A program made the position numbers and the translations under genes. The notes under the pieces are model-generated. The model was not told the origin of the DNA, did not search any database, and saw only the letters and a program-made list of their open reading frames with translations. Shown in pieces: positions 9,769 through 21,452 of a DNA stretch of 64,000 nt; the stretch's first letter is position 1, and the number at the start of each line of letters is the position of its first letter. Source of the DNA: Pomacea canaliculata (Eukaryota > Mollusca > Gastropoda > Architaenioglossa > Ampullariidae); contig NC_037593.1 in the NCBI RefSeq assembly GCF_003073045.1, forward strand, positions 19,504,812 to 19,568,811, given 5' to 3'.

Positions 9769-12393
9769 TTACTGTTTCCATATGACATCAAAAAACCATT
9801 GTAACCCAAACAACAACCCACAGGGGCGATTAACAGTTTCATCATAAATGAGTTTTCTCCCTTGCTCAATGTCCATTTCCACCACTTCAATAAGCTCTCC
9901 TTCTTCAGCCAGCCCACCTCCAGTTCCAACACGCATGTCATCTGTCACATCTGCATAATACAGTATCTGCTTTGATCCTGTAGTCCCAACTCCTGCCCTA
10001 AAATAAGATAATCACAAATTATAACTTCAAAAATATTATTTTATCTAAAATGTTTGTAAGGAAAAAAAAAAAGATAAAAATTTGTTCCACGCATTTGCAA
10101 TTTAAAAGGCAATGAAGTAAAGAAAGCCAGTGTACCTAAAAGAAGTGATCTTCTTAATGGAGTCTATTGGGACCTTGTAACCACACTCCTCAAGCAGCTC
10201 CATTTGGGCCATCTCTTGAGGGCTATGATTTTTATCCATGATTCCTGCACAGAGCTCTATCGTCAACCCCAGCTCACCAGGATACTTTTCTGTATCCACT
10301 GTTTCTGCTTCACTGTCATCCTTGCTACTCACACAGTTGTTCAAGTACACAGCTGTAAAAAGAAGTGAGTGTATATTATTAATTTTTAAATATTAATACT
10401 TTTATTCTACAGGAAGCATATTTATTAACTAAAACGAAATCTTCTTCAAGTTCATACCTTCTGACAGACTAGCTCAAGCTAGTGACTATATTCACAATGT
10501 AACTATTGGATTATAGCCTTAGTTGTAAGTAATATGGAAAAAAACCAGGATCTTTTCTATGCAGTAAATAAATGTTTCGATGCAAAGACTGGTTAAAAAA
10601 GAAAAATTAATTTGCTCTTATTTTATAAATTAGTAAAGTCAGGTGATATTTCTGTTCCTCACTCATATGCTTGTTAGATCTTTCTCATTGTACTCTCTCA
10701 CTCAAATACACATGCATGAACACATAATTATGGCGATATTTGGTTCTCATTGTACCTGGTCTGAACTGCTTAACAAATACAAATACTTGTCTTGTACTGT
10801 TGAAAACAAGGATGGCAATACTGTAAAAATAAAAAAAATTTTTAAGACCACCGTACATTTTCACTTTATAGATGTAAGTAGGCATGCATCTATAAAAATA
10901 GGCATCCATGTACATGTACTTAGAAAATGTATTACACTTCAATAATTAAGTTTTAAGTCATAAATTTAAACAAACACTTTTATACATATGCATGTTTATC
11001 TGAATACACATACACACATATTATGTGAAAAATAAGGATCAATTAAAAGCATTATAATTTTTAAGATTATTTTTTACATTGAAACCTACCTATCATGTAC
11101 ACGCATTGCATCCCATGTCTTTTGCATACCAGTCTACAATAAAAAGTATTATGAATACTTATTACTTAGTAATAAATACTCTTTCATGATTCATAATAAA
11201 TACTCTTTCATTCTTAAGATAAGCTGTGAGAGGATTTAATTTTTGCATAAGATTTAGTTGGATGTTTTTGCTTCCATATATTTGTTCATAAAATATTTTT
11301 ATGTAGCTCAGACAAAATATTCTATAAAAAGAAGCAAATGTAACAATAATAACAGTTTAAAATTTAAAAAATCAGATCAGCAAATGCATGTACAAAGCAA
11401 TATGAAACAGTGGAGGTTGTACTTTTACTTCGCTTAGTGCTCATTTAACATGTCCAATAAAAATATTGATAAAACTCAGAAAATAATAATGCAAACTAAA
11501 CTAAAGATAAAACAAATCAAAAAAATAAAGCTATATTGCTGACATCTGTGTGGAAATCTATAGTCCATGTTGTTCTTTGTGAACAGAATAAAAACTCAGA
11601 AAATAATAATGCAAACTAAACTAAAGATAAAACAAATCAAAAAAATAAAGCTATATTGCTGACATCTGTGTGGAAATCTATAGTCCATGTTGTTCTTTGT
11701 GAACAGAATACATGTTTGCTAAAGACAAACAAATACTAAGAAACTGTTCTAACAAATATGAAAAAGCTGCAAAATACACAAATAAACACAACTGTAATTT
11801 CCAGAACTGAGCTTTTTATGCCCCTTATTTCATGATTCATGTCAACATTTCATGTTGAATAAACAATATTTTGGAAAGAGGCGTTTGACTGTCCTAACAA
11901 TTATTATTATGCTACAGAAATGAGTAAACTTACTCATCATACTCTTTGATGAGGTCCCATGCTTTCTGTTCATTGTTCTGCATGTAACACAAGATAACAT
12001 TAAATACTGCTTAATAAAAAAAAAAATTAAAGGATATTTGGAATGTTCCTATTTTTGTCTTCTGCACTCAGCTAGACCTCTTCCTTCGAGTACAATCATT
12101 CGCACCCTTGACAGGTGCAAGCGCTCATGCTTTATAACAAAAGTAATATTTATGCTTTTAGTGCTAGCAGTATAATTCTCCCTGCGCTAGAAATATACTT
12201 CACACACGGTGTGACAAATACCAACAGCTCTCACATATTATCTTACAGCGTTAGGCAGTAATAGGTATCACGGTTTCTCGTAAAACTCTAGAGACACAAA
12301 AATAACATTTACCTGTTTATAATGCATCCTAATAGGATGGATGTATTTAGATTCAATGCAGGGAACAAGTTTTACATCGGATATCACGTCCAT
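9769..12393 (-). CDS. NUDT14: NUDT14-type UDP-sugar pyrophosphatase
   Basis: A Nudix hydrolase that in its family splits UDP-glucose and related nucleotide sugars into UMP and sugar phosphate in the cytosol. Exons on the minus strand: 12313-12393, exon 2 (either 11934-11977 or 11090-11133), 10756-10820, 10136-10352, 9769-9997. All junctions are GT-AG and all phases agree, giving 211 residues (human NUDT14 is 222). It begins MDVISDVKLVPCIESKYIHP and continues through ILVFNSTRQVFVFVKQFRPA. The Nudix box at about residues 100-122 is GIMDKNHSPQEMAQMELLEE plus CGY; the Arg of the generic REUxEE motif is Met here, and human NUDT14 also departs from Arg. The C-terminus (GVGTTGSKQILYYADVT, then NRPCGLLFGLQWFFDVIW) matches the family. 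The start at 12393 is the first ATG and aligns with the human N-terminus. Two versions of exon 2 are present. No frame errors. Confidence 0.93.
11090..11133 (-). other. NUDT14: NUDT14 exon 2, version b (44 nt)
   Basis: Preceded by TATTGTAG and followed by GTAGGT on the minus strand. It encodes TGMQKTWDAMRVHD plus two bases that make Ser with the next exon, so the protein reads VHDSIAILVF, very close to the human order THDSVTVLLF. Length (44 nt) and phase are identical to version a, so either can be used but both together would shift the frame. Confidence 0.8.
11471..11710. repeat. Perfect 120-bp tandem duplication
   Basis: Bases 11471-11590 are repeated without a mismatch at 11591-11710. The duplication lies in the intron between the two NUDT14 exon 2 versions. 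Perfect identity means either a very recent event or an assembly artefact. Confidence 0.95.
11934..11977 (-). other. NUDT14: NUDT14 exon 2, version a (44 nt)
   Basis: Preceded by ACATGCAG and followed by a strong GTAAGT donor on the minus strand. It encodes NNEQKAWDLIKEYD and forms Asp at the junction (EYDDIAILVF). It shares the QK-x-WD core and downstream spacing with version b, so the two are homologous exons about 0.8 kb apart. Confidence 0.8.
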
Positions 12394-15300
12394 CTCGTAT
12401 TTTCTGACCTAAGCTTTGGCGACGATTAAAGGGAGATAACCAGCGCAAAAGAGTTACAGACGACAAGGGACGCTACTGCTGTTTCTTTGTCCACAAACGC
12501 AGCCGACAAGGACTTGTGATGGTTCTGCAGTCCAGTGGTAACTGGTAAGGCCGCTGAATTTGTATACCGTTGTCTATGGGTAAACCTAGTGACGTATGAT
12601 TGAAAGAGAAATTCGATGTCATTGTTTTTGCCATATGTTGAACTAGTTCAATCCTGATGGGTAAAGCGCTACGTACCTTTAATTTGGCACTCGTCGAGAG
12701 TAAACGGGTTCAAACCGGGACACCTACACTGCACAGACCGGTCAGACTCTCACTGACAAAACTCAGTGCCAGTCCGAGCCTGTACGGATCAGCACTGTGA
12801 ACAGATCTAACAAAGCGGGGATGTGAATGAACGGAGCACAGCTGGAGGAGGGGCAGCCATATTTTTATGCTTTACAAGTCTTTCGTTGTGCCTATATAAT
12901 CTGCGAGACGTGGAGCTTGCGGATTCATGCGTTTAAAACGAAATGCTCCAGGAGACTCTTTCGGATCCCTTACAGAAGACGAACGACTTCGTCAGCAGCA
13001 TAGTCACCTGCTTGGTGGGTCCCCAGTAGCCTCTGCAGAAGCTGGTGTGGTTTGGTCATGTACGTCTTGTATTGAAATGATTGAAAATTACAAACGCTTT
13101 AGTCACAAACTTAGAAGTCTGTGGCTTTAATCCTCACGCCACGTCCCTTATAATCGGATACATTTTTTATCTTCATCATAAACACGATCAGAAAATTTTT
13201 TTTTATGAGATCCTTGCTTGGTGTAAAATATGATAAAATTTATATTGACAACAGTTTTTAGCAGTTATTATGAAATAGCATTTTGACTTCACGCGACTTA
13301 AAAACAAAGGTGTGAAAAAACCTCGACGATGGCTCGATCAGTTACTGATAATAAAGATTCGTCTATAAACGAGTGAATATGTGTGCCGTGGACTGTTAAA
13401 TATATAAATGTTTTGCTCTGAGGCATACCCTACTTGCTTTACTGACATTAGGTTTGTATTATGCAGACCATTCTTGTTGCACATGAAACAGATAAGAAAA
13501 AGACGCACACTCGGGAGAAACCCATGAAGGTTTTATTTGATTGACATGAGTACACATAAAGGTGTGCGTTTTCCAGCGTAATAATATTCATGTTACAGTT
13601 GTATGAACATAGATTCTTCAGGTAATCGTGAGATCACTCGGATACCGTTCCACTCTATGTTACTGAGGCCATCTTGAGCCTTATAACATACTCTCTTTTT
13701 TTAGTAAAGAGATCAGGGAGTAGTTGCTAAACATGTTTCTAAAACTGTTCTAAAGAAGCAAATCACTCCTGTGCCATTCAGACGCATTTTTCGAGAGCAT
13801 AATAAAAATGATGACATAAATTCTGCCTTTAGCAGTTTTATCTTATTTAAAACAAATTTAAAAGTTTTAAAATTGTGTTGTCTACCGTGTTTCTATAGTT
13901 GATTATCTAAATATATTTAATGCCTCAATGTGTTTAACATTAGATATGTGATATGTAACATGCCCCAGCAAGAACAAGCATCCACAGCTTTGTTATTTTA
14001 GCTTAGACCAGTTGTTTTTAGCTTCAGTCAAAGCCTTTTGTTCCTGTATGTCGCTTAAGAACTGTCAAGCAGAACTAAATGCTAAAGTCGACTTTAGGCG
14101 CATAGTCAAAATACATTCTCTGCTTATAAGGTTAAGTTGATGTACATTCAAAAATAGTTAACAATTATTAAATGTGACATGCATTTGCCATTATCAGGTT
14201 TTGTTTCCTCAACATCCTACATAGAAAACTGCACAAAGGTATATTGTAAGAGCACCAAAATTTATCCCATGTAAAATCCGATTTACATACCAGCTCCCAA
14301 GGTCTTCCGTGTCAAACAATTAGCAACGTTGCAATAATGCCAATCATGATTTTCCAATCCAATAATGATTTTAAAAATTAATTAACAATCTCTTGCTCCC
14401 TGCAGTTGATCTTGCTATAATTTAACGAAATAATCAAACATCTTTCAGGAAGAAACATTCATAAGGAATCAGGCATATATTTAATAAAGAAAGAAGTAAA
14501 CATAAATTGCTTTAAAAAATCAGACACCACCGGGATAGTAAGTAACACAGTGACCATGTTTGTAGCTTTCTGGAGTTAACCACTGACATATCACCGCTTA
14601 ACTCAGAAGGTAACCACTGATTTTCACTGTTTAACTCAGAAGGTAACCAATGACGTAACATCGTTTAACTCAAAAGAATAACACTGTAAGAAGTGCACGG
14701 TATGATTTGAATGGCTGCGAGGAAGTCACAAATTAAAAAAAAAAAAAGAACAACTTCACGAAGACATGAACTTTCCAAAAATTAATGAAAATATTTAAAT
14801 GAATTATAGAGCTGTCAGTCTCCTTAAACCTGATATGAGAATCTGAAACCAAGATGTTTTACACGATACATTACAAGCTCCTAATATTGGTGAGACATAT
14901 TACTCCAGCATTCTCTGCCTGAGTACACACGTGTTCGATGCACGCAAGGCTAAATTTATCCCGTTTATCTTAAGGATCGATTTACGACTGCGTTGCGCTC
15001 ATTACGACAACCCCCTCTCCCCACAAAAAAAAAAAAAAAAATCTTTGATTATTTATTCGAACCTCACCGGGACGCCGAGTAGAGACTTCACTGCGAATTT
15101 CACAACAGCTGTACGTACACGTGGGGAAGTAGTCTGCATGCACTTGAACAACTCTGCAGCCAGCCCAACGGTGTGCAGCAGTCATCAATAACAGATGGCA
15201 GTGCACGCGTGTGAGAGAGTGGGTTGGGGAGGGAGGAATAACAGGGAGGGACACCTACATCTTGCATAGTCGGTTCACATGCACCTGCACGACTGAAAAG

Positions 15301-16025
15301 AATAAGAACAATGCACACCTAGTCGATGGTGGACGCGTGTGTGTTTCTGCAGACGACACACATATGGATGGTTAAGGCGCATTACATTGGCGAGTTTCAG
15401 CAAGACTTCACACGTAGGAATTCTTATGACAACCCTGCATTGGCCTTAGTTTGCCAAAATCTTTCTCAGTACTTCTGACTAGAGACCGGAGTGCCGGTTG
15501 GATGCTCTCTTGCTAAATTCAACAAGGGCTGGGAGGGTGCGGGGTGGGGTGGGGGGTCAGTGACTTTGGCAATGAGTGTGCACGCTACGCGAGATCTCAC
15601 TCTTCACGAGACACCCATGTTTATGAGGAATGTTATGAAGGAATACTGTGTAAATATCTTGGCAAGGACAGACAATCACTTCGACATAATAGTGTGTTTG
15701 TTTTTAAACACATTTCTTTCGTCCCTATTACCTTCAAAATTGACTGGTGTACATTAGGATGACTCGGGAGCAGAGGAGCGCCGAGTCAAGGTTCTCCTGG
15801 GAATCCCCATTCCCTCCCCCTTGCCACATCCAAAATAAACCACTTACAGTTTCCTTCCGTTATGTCCACTAGGTTATTACAGCCATTACAGTTTACGTCA
15901 TTTTTACCTGTACTCGCTGTGACAGGGCTGTCCACACACAGGAGTAACATTTCTAACCGTTTCTGGACATAACAGGAAGCCGGAATGAGAACGACCGCGA
16001 CTGGTCCGAAGAATGTTCGAAAGCC
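12394..16025. other. Intergenic, probably including the NUDT14 promoter
   Basis: The first few hundred bases upstream of the NUDT14 start should contain its promoter; no TATA element was identified. A SINE-like segment lies at 12640-12850. From 14530 to 14700 there are three loose repeats of a GGTAACCACTGA-like motif. No gene recognised. The 3' UTR of the F-box gene must lie in the last part. Confidence 0.5.
12640..12850 (+). repeat. Possible tRNA-derived SINE
   Basis: TGATGGGTAAAGCGCTA resembles an A box, and CGGGTTCAAACCGGGAC about 45 bases later fits a B box within a T-arm-like hairpin. The rest (CAGACCGGTCAGACTCTC onward) is non-tRNA body. This looks like a tRNA-headed SINE rather than a functional tRNA because the acceptor stem does not close. 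Confidence 0.5.
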
Positions 16026-19000
16026 TCAGTTGCAGACGTAGACCTGAGGAGGAAAATCGTGGCTCCAGCGAATGGTTTCCCCCGGCAGAACGATCTGCAG
16101 TCCATGGTGGTAGAGGGTAGCGAGGTCGTGCTCCACACCCTGCATGTACAGACGAACGTTGGGACACTGGCCCAGGTTGATGGCCAGCAGCTGCGGGCAA
16201 TCCAGCTGCAGGCGGTGCACGTCGCGGCACCCGAACATGTTGAGGAACTTGAGGGGAACAGCCTCCAAGGCCACCTGCGTGATGCTCCGACACTTCTCCA
16301 GGTTCAGGTGCGCGATGTTGGGACAGCCGTGCAGCGCCATCTGCAGCACGTAGTCGCTCATGCAGCAGCGGTACAGCACCACCGTGCGAGCCAGTGGCGT
16401 GCTCAGTGAAAATAGGTTCACCTGCGGAAGGACAAACACTGAATAAAACACGGCGATCAGAACGATGATAAAAAGAAGTGAAGAAACAAGAAGACATCAA
16501 TGTATGACCAAGCATCTATGACACTGATAGTGTGAAGTGAGCGGGTTAGTGTACAGACATGTGGATATGTTTTATTGATGATGATAATGAGGAGGAGGAG
16601 GAGGAGGAGGAGGAGGAGGAGGAGAAGGAGAAGGATGATATGAAAAAACAACAATAAGATGAAGAGATCGCTTTTATAGCCTATGATGAAAAACCCTGTG
16701 CGCGAAAGTTCTGTTCTAAACATGATAGGTAACCTTGCAGTCGAACAGCCTTAGAAAGCCGACGGATCCGAGGGCTTGGATGATGCAGGAATCCAGCACC
16801 AGCTGGTCGTCGCTGCAGAGGTTGAGCTCGATTGCATCGACGCTGACGCACTGTACCACCAGCGTCTTGAGCGCCGGCGTGCCGATCAGCGCCACCTTGC
16901 ACAGGTGGTTGGCGGTGATGTAGACGTGGTTCAGCGTGATGATGTCGTTGTCGGCTTCCGTGTGGAACAGGCGCAGGCTGGGGCTACGTACGTGCACAGC
17001 CTCGCACGAGAAGTCTCCCAGCAGACACAGCTCCTGCACCCCGGGTACCAGCGTCTCTTCCAGCAAAAGAGAGTCCACAGACAGACAGCCAAGCTTGAGG
17101 ACCGCTACCCGAGGGTTCTTGTACAGGGTGTCCTTCAGGGTGCGCATGTCCAGCTCCTCGCAGTTGCTCAGCTCCAGATACAGAAGTCTTCCGCCTTTGA
17201 TATTCAGGGTGTGAAGGACGTTACTTCCGTTGATGCATGCGCGGCGCAGCTTTGGAGAATAGATCTCTAAGTGCTCCATGGACTCTAGGCCTTGGTCCAC
17301 AGTCACGTGACGGAGGTCTGGGGCTTCTATGCTGACAAAGAGAACGTTCCAGAGGTTGAACAGGTAGAACTTCTGCAGCGAGTCAGACACGAGCCTTATG
17401 CCATGCAGGTGCTGAAACACGTAAAAAAATCCCAACTCTCTTCTTTCAAGTCTTTATCAGATCAGCTTAAATCAAGTATTTATTCTGTGTGTGTGTGTGT
17501 GTTTTTAATGACGTATCATTCACTGAATTGTTCCACGAAGATGATAGAGTTAGGTCTCTTTTAGTCAGTCAATCGCAGAACCTGATAATTTTAATGCTGT
17601 TACTGCTGGTGCTGTTGGCTATTGTTACTATTTGGGTTTTAAATCTTGATAACGAACGTGTGGCAAAATGGAGAGAGACTACAACAACTCTTATGTGGTG
17701 TCGGTCCGTTTTTGCCCACGGTGAATATAAAAGCATGTAGAAGTGGGTCGTTTGAGCTCGTTCATCACCAGATACTAAGGGTCAAGGGGGTTGGGTAACA
17801 TTCGCTTCATCATCATGAAAAGTTCATAAAACTCAGGGGAGAGATTGGCAGACACGCCGACCGACTGACCGAATATTCAGTTTAATAACCCAAGCACGAA
17901 TACTTGGGCGTGGGAGCCCGGGAAAGCACGCCTGAGAAACTTGACCAACACCCGTGTGCACAGCTGGCCCCAGCCTGCTGACGTCATCAGGCACAGATCA
18001 ATGACGTGACTGAGGTGACAGAACGCGCTGTTAACATCGACTGGTGGCGCCCCTTAGCCCTCCCTCTCCAACAGCAGCACAAGCAATAATAATAATAAAT
18101 GCAAAATGTGTAAAGCGCAGACTCACACTCACAAGGAGCATGCTCTTATAGCTTATAAACAAGAACGAAACATGGACACCATACGGGGGACAGGAAAACA
18201 AACAAACAACATATGAACTATGAAAGAATAAACAACCGTACTAAGAGAAGAATAAAATCAAATACATAAAACGCAAAGAGGAACCAAATAACAGGAACAA
18301 GAGCTGAGAGTAACATGATATTACAAAAGGAAGGGTGTGATAAAGGACTAGCATTATGAGAAAGGTTATTAGGAGTAATGAAGTAATAAAGACAGCTAGC
18401 GGTTCATATAGATGTGTATTCTTCTTGTTCCCAATCACCCCCAGTGGAGCATAGGGCCACACACACACACATATATATATATACTAAGATATTTCAGGCG
18501 CTTAGGTTTGAAAGCCACGGTTTCAAAAATGTAATCATTTTTCGACTTTTCAACGATGTTTAAGGGGAGAGAGAGAGACTTGAATTTACGATTCATAGAG
18601 ACTGTCGGTAGATAAATAAACTTAAAGATCAGTTTCATATAAAACACGTCCCGTCCCTGTTTTTGTTTTTGTTGTAGAATCCCTACTCTTAGCTTTATCA
18701 CTAAAGTGCCAGGTAGCGTCAGTCTGTTACCTCTGAGTCTTGTTTTTAGAAGCTTACCCCTTTGTTTTCCCAGTGTCGAGGTGGATTTCATTTCAAGCGG
18801 CGGTAACATACGGTCAAAGCTTGTTTGTTTTTTTTAAAGAGAGGTTCGGTAACATATTAATACTTTTGAAATGAACTGCAAGATGACGTCTGAAAGTTGA
18901 AAAGGTTGAATGAGAAGTGTACCTCCGAAGTACTGGTAACATAGTAACATGTAATAGTATTCAGTATTTCACACTGTACATATTTCTCAGGCTACCTATT

Positions 19001-21452
19001 TACAATTTGATCGAACATCCAAAATCCCTACCCGCCCAATCCTTACAAATAAAATTACTGTTTGTCTGAGTATTAGCAAGCGCTGTAAAGAGTAAAAATG
19101 TTTGAAAGGTTGTAGATAGGTGAAAGGTCACAGATTTTAATTATTATTGCATGAGCCTAGAGTTTTTTCTTTTTATATCAACTTTAGCTGACTTGGATAA
19201 GTAGTTTTTTTTCTAGGATTGGTTTAATTTCTGTTAAAGAAGACAATACGTTTAATCACACCTAATTTAATCAAATCACATTGTGACTGACTTAAAATAT
19301 ACTGTTTGGGAAGGATCGAGAATAGGAAAGACTTTGGCCCGTGTCAACGTACGAAAACCACTTTCACCAGAATCTCAGGCTTAAATCTCATCGCCGCCAG
19401 GTGTATTTTCTGTCTCCATGGATATTCTAACGTCCCTGCTGCTCTCTCTCTCTCTCACAAACACACACTTTTGTGCGACACTGACATCCTGTCGTAGTTA
19501 CACTCCACAAGTCTACAGGATATATCTAGAACTTAAAGCGACCGCGAGCTCACGTGAACCCCACCCCATTTCAGCTGAAAGCTCGCAAGCCCACTTGGTC
19601 TGCCTAACGCTGCCTGTCTCTGAAAACCACTCACCCTGTTATAAACACAAGCTGTTGTAAACCACACTAAACCTCTCGCCACCATGTGCTTGTACAACAG
19701 TTCTCGAAACACGGGCCATGACCACGCCGCAACAAGTTGTTGCAAGTATGGCGGAAATATACTACAGGCGTTTCCATATCCAATCATCCATAACGACCGA
19801 CATCACTGCCCCATCGCGCCACGTCAGCAATGTCCTTTTGCGCGGAATTTAAGCACGCGCGAATGTTTCCCGACCAGCCGTGCTGTTTTCACGTGCATGT
19901 TGCAATAGGGAAGGGGGAGTATAGAAGGGGAGGGCTTGGGGGGAATTCGTTATCCAGTTGCGAGATGAGAAAAATCGGAGGCGGCCGGCATGCCTAAAAT
20001 CGATGTGCTCACGTCAATGGCGAGCGTTAGGCGACCCGACTACATACAGAAAAAAAAGTCGAGTAAACTCAACGGCTGTCAATCGGAGCGAAGGGCGTTT
20101 AAATTATAAAGCGCTGACGTCAGGAGAGAGAAAGCTTTAAACAAGTCTTTCTTCTTGATCTACGAACGTTGAGAAAGACAGAGAGAGAAGAGAAAGTGAA
20201 GGGGAAAAGAAAGAGAGAGAGAGAGAGTGGAGGAAAGGCAGAATGAATGCATATATAATGGATGGAAAAAGATTTAACAAAATGAAGAAATTTATAAACG
20301 ATCTATTGCGTGTAGGATGGACTGTTCATGCTATCTTAGTGATGAGCAGACCAAAAAAGTCAACGACTGGCATAGTAATCTCCCACGCTATCAATCTGGT
20401 GAATTTTGAACTATGCTTACAATCTTAATGTTGTCATACTCTAGTCCTGATGATGCGTGCATGGGTATCATAACGTCAACCGCTGCAGACCGCACCACAG
20501 CCGTTAACACCAGTAACAACCCCATCAACATTAACAGCAGCACCAGCAACACCATGATCTCTACTCCCACCATCAATACCAGCAACCGCAGCTACGTGGC
20601 ACTCACTTCACAGTTGCTGATGCTGAGCTTCTTCAGGCACTTCATCTTCCTGACGATGGTCCAAAGCTCGTCCATTTCGATGGGCACGAAGTGCAGGCAC
20701 AGCACACTGACCAGCCGAGCCCAGGGTCCTTCCGACACCACCTGCGCGATTCGACCGCCCTCCCGCATGGCGTGTTCACTGCGGACGTCACTCAGGGGCA
20801 GCCCCGAGTTGATCTTCAGCTTCAGCGTCTCCAGGTGCGGCAGCGCCTCCAGAAACTGGCTGACTCCCTTGGAGGTCATCATCCAGCAGGCGTTGAGCGA
20901 CACGACCTTCAGCGCCTGGAAGTACATGCCGACCCTCTCCAAGTCCTCGTCACACAGGGAGAAGCCGCCGTTAATCTGCACCTGCTCCAGGCGGCTCAAG
21001 GGGAACAACGACTCCACCACGGCCCGCGTCCACAAGATGGGCAGGCGGAGGTAGCGCAGGTTGGACAGGCGCGGGACCAGCGCGAAGACGCTTTCATACA
21101 CCGGAGAGTGTTCGTGCCAGGTCAGGCGCTGCACGTGTAGTCCGTAGACGCGGAAGACGCAGCAAATGAGAGAGAAGTGCCAGTACTTGTACGCGCGCGG
21201 GTCAACGTGCAGCTCGCGCCACAGGCTGCTGGTGGAGGACAGGACGCGACGCCACTTGCTGCACACCATGGCCAGCAGCGGCAGCTCGTCCAGGATGGGG
21301 TGCAGGTACCCAAAGATCCTCGCCAGAATCTCGTCGGGCAGGTCGTTGACGTGGATACCCCACAACGTCGTTTTGCTCATCCGGGTCAGGGCTCCCGACT
21401 CAGGATTCCCGTTCTTGTCGCTCTTGACGAACCCAGTTCCCTGAACCAGCAT
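16026..21452 (-). CDS. F-box protein with LRR-like repeats (639 aa)
   Basis: A likely substrate receptor of an SCF ubiquitin ligase, judged from the F-box only. Exons on the minus strand: 20607-21452, 16734-17411, 16026-16421; both introns are phase 0 with GT-AG ends, and the frame is open throughout. The start is strong (CCGCCACCATG). The F-box is at about residues 36-80: VNDLPDEILARIFGYLHP, then LLAMVCSKWRRVL and SLWRELHVD. The remainder consists of leucine-rich segments of the type LxxLxLxxCxxL, for example YLELSNCEEL, AHLNLEKCRSITQ, LKFLNMFGCRDV and LLAINLGQCPNV, extending nearly to the C-terminus. That would bind substrate in FBXL-type proteins. I cannot assign it to a named FBXL or FBXO orthologue. 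The exons are markedly richer in G+C than the surrounding introns. Shadow frames on the opposite strand were ignored. Confidence 0.88.
16589..16634. repeat. GAG/GGA microsatellite
   Basis: A run of GGA units followed by GGAGAAGGAGAAGG, within the second intron of the F-box gene. Confidence 0.9.
17412..20606 (-). other. First intron of the F-box gene
   Basis: A 3.2-kb intron (donor GTGAGT, acceptor GTTTCAG). It contains a short GT run near 17487, a MITE/SINE-like piece near 18083-18160, an AC/AT microsatellite near 18460-18483 and a GA run near 20205-20228. No internal gene recognised. Confidence 0.7.
18083..18160. repeat. Short interspersed repeat with AATAAT lead
   Basis: AATAATAATAATAA followed by TGTGTAAAGCGCAGACTC and AAGGAGCATGCTC. 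A segment at 31097 also has an AATAATAATAA lead followed by a TTTATAAAG-like core, so both may belong to a class of short nonautonomous elements. Assignment is tentative. Confidence 0.35.

Noticed and set aside
12640-12730. tRNA gene
   Set aside because: A and B boxes are present but arms do not pair into a full cloverleaf; better explained as a SINE head.
15904-16515. 203-codon minus-strand frame over the last F-box exon
   Set aside because: It is a shadow in the wrong frame of exon 16026-16421, whose LRR frame is phase-consistent with its neighbours.
16776-17270. 164-codon plus-strand frame
   Set aside because: Antisense shadow of the GC-rich F-box exon 2; composition alone keeps it open.
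20413-21140. Plus-strand frames of 149-213 codons
   Set aside because: Antisense shadows of F-box exon 1.
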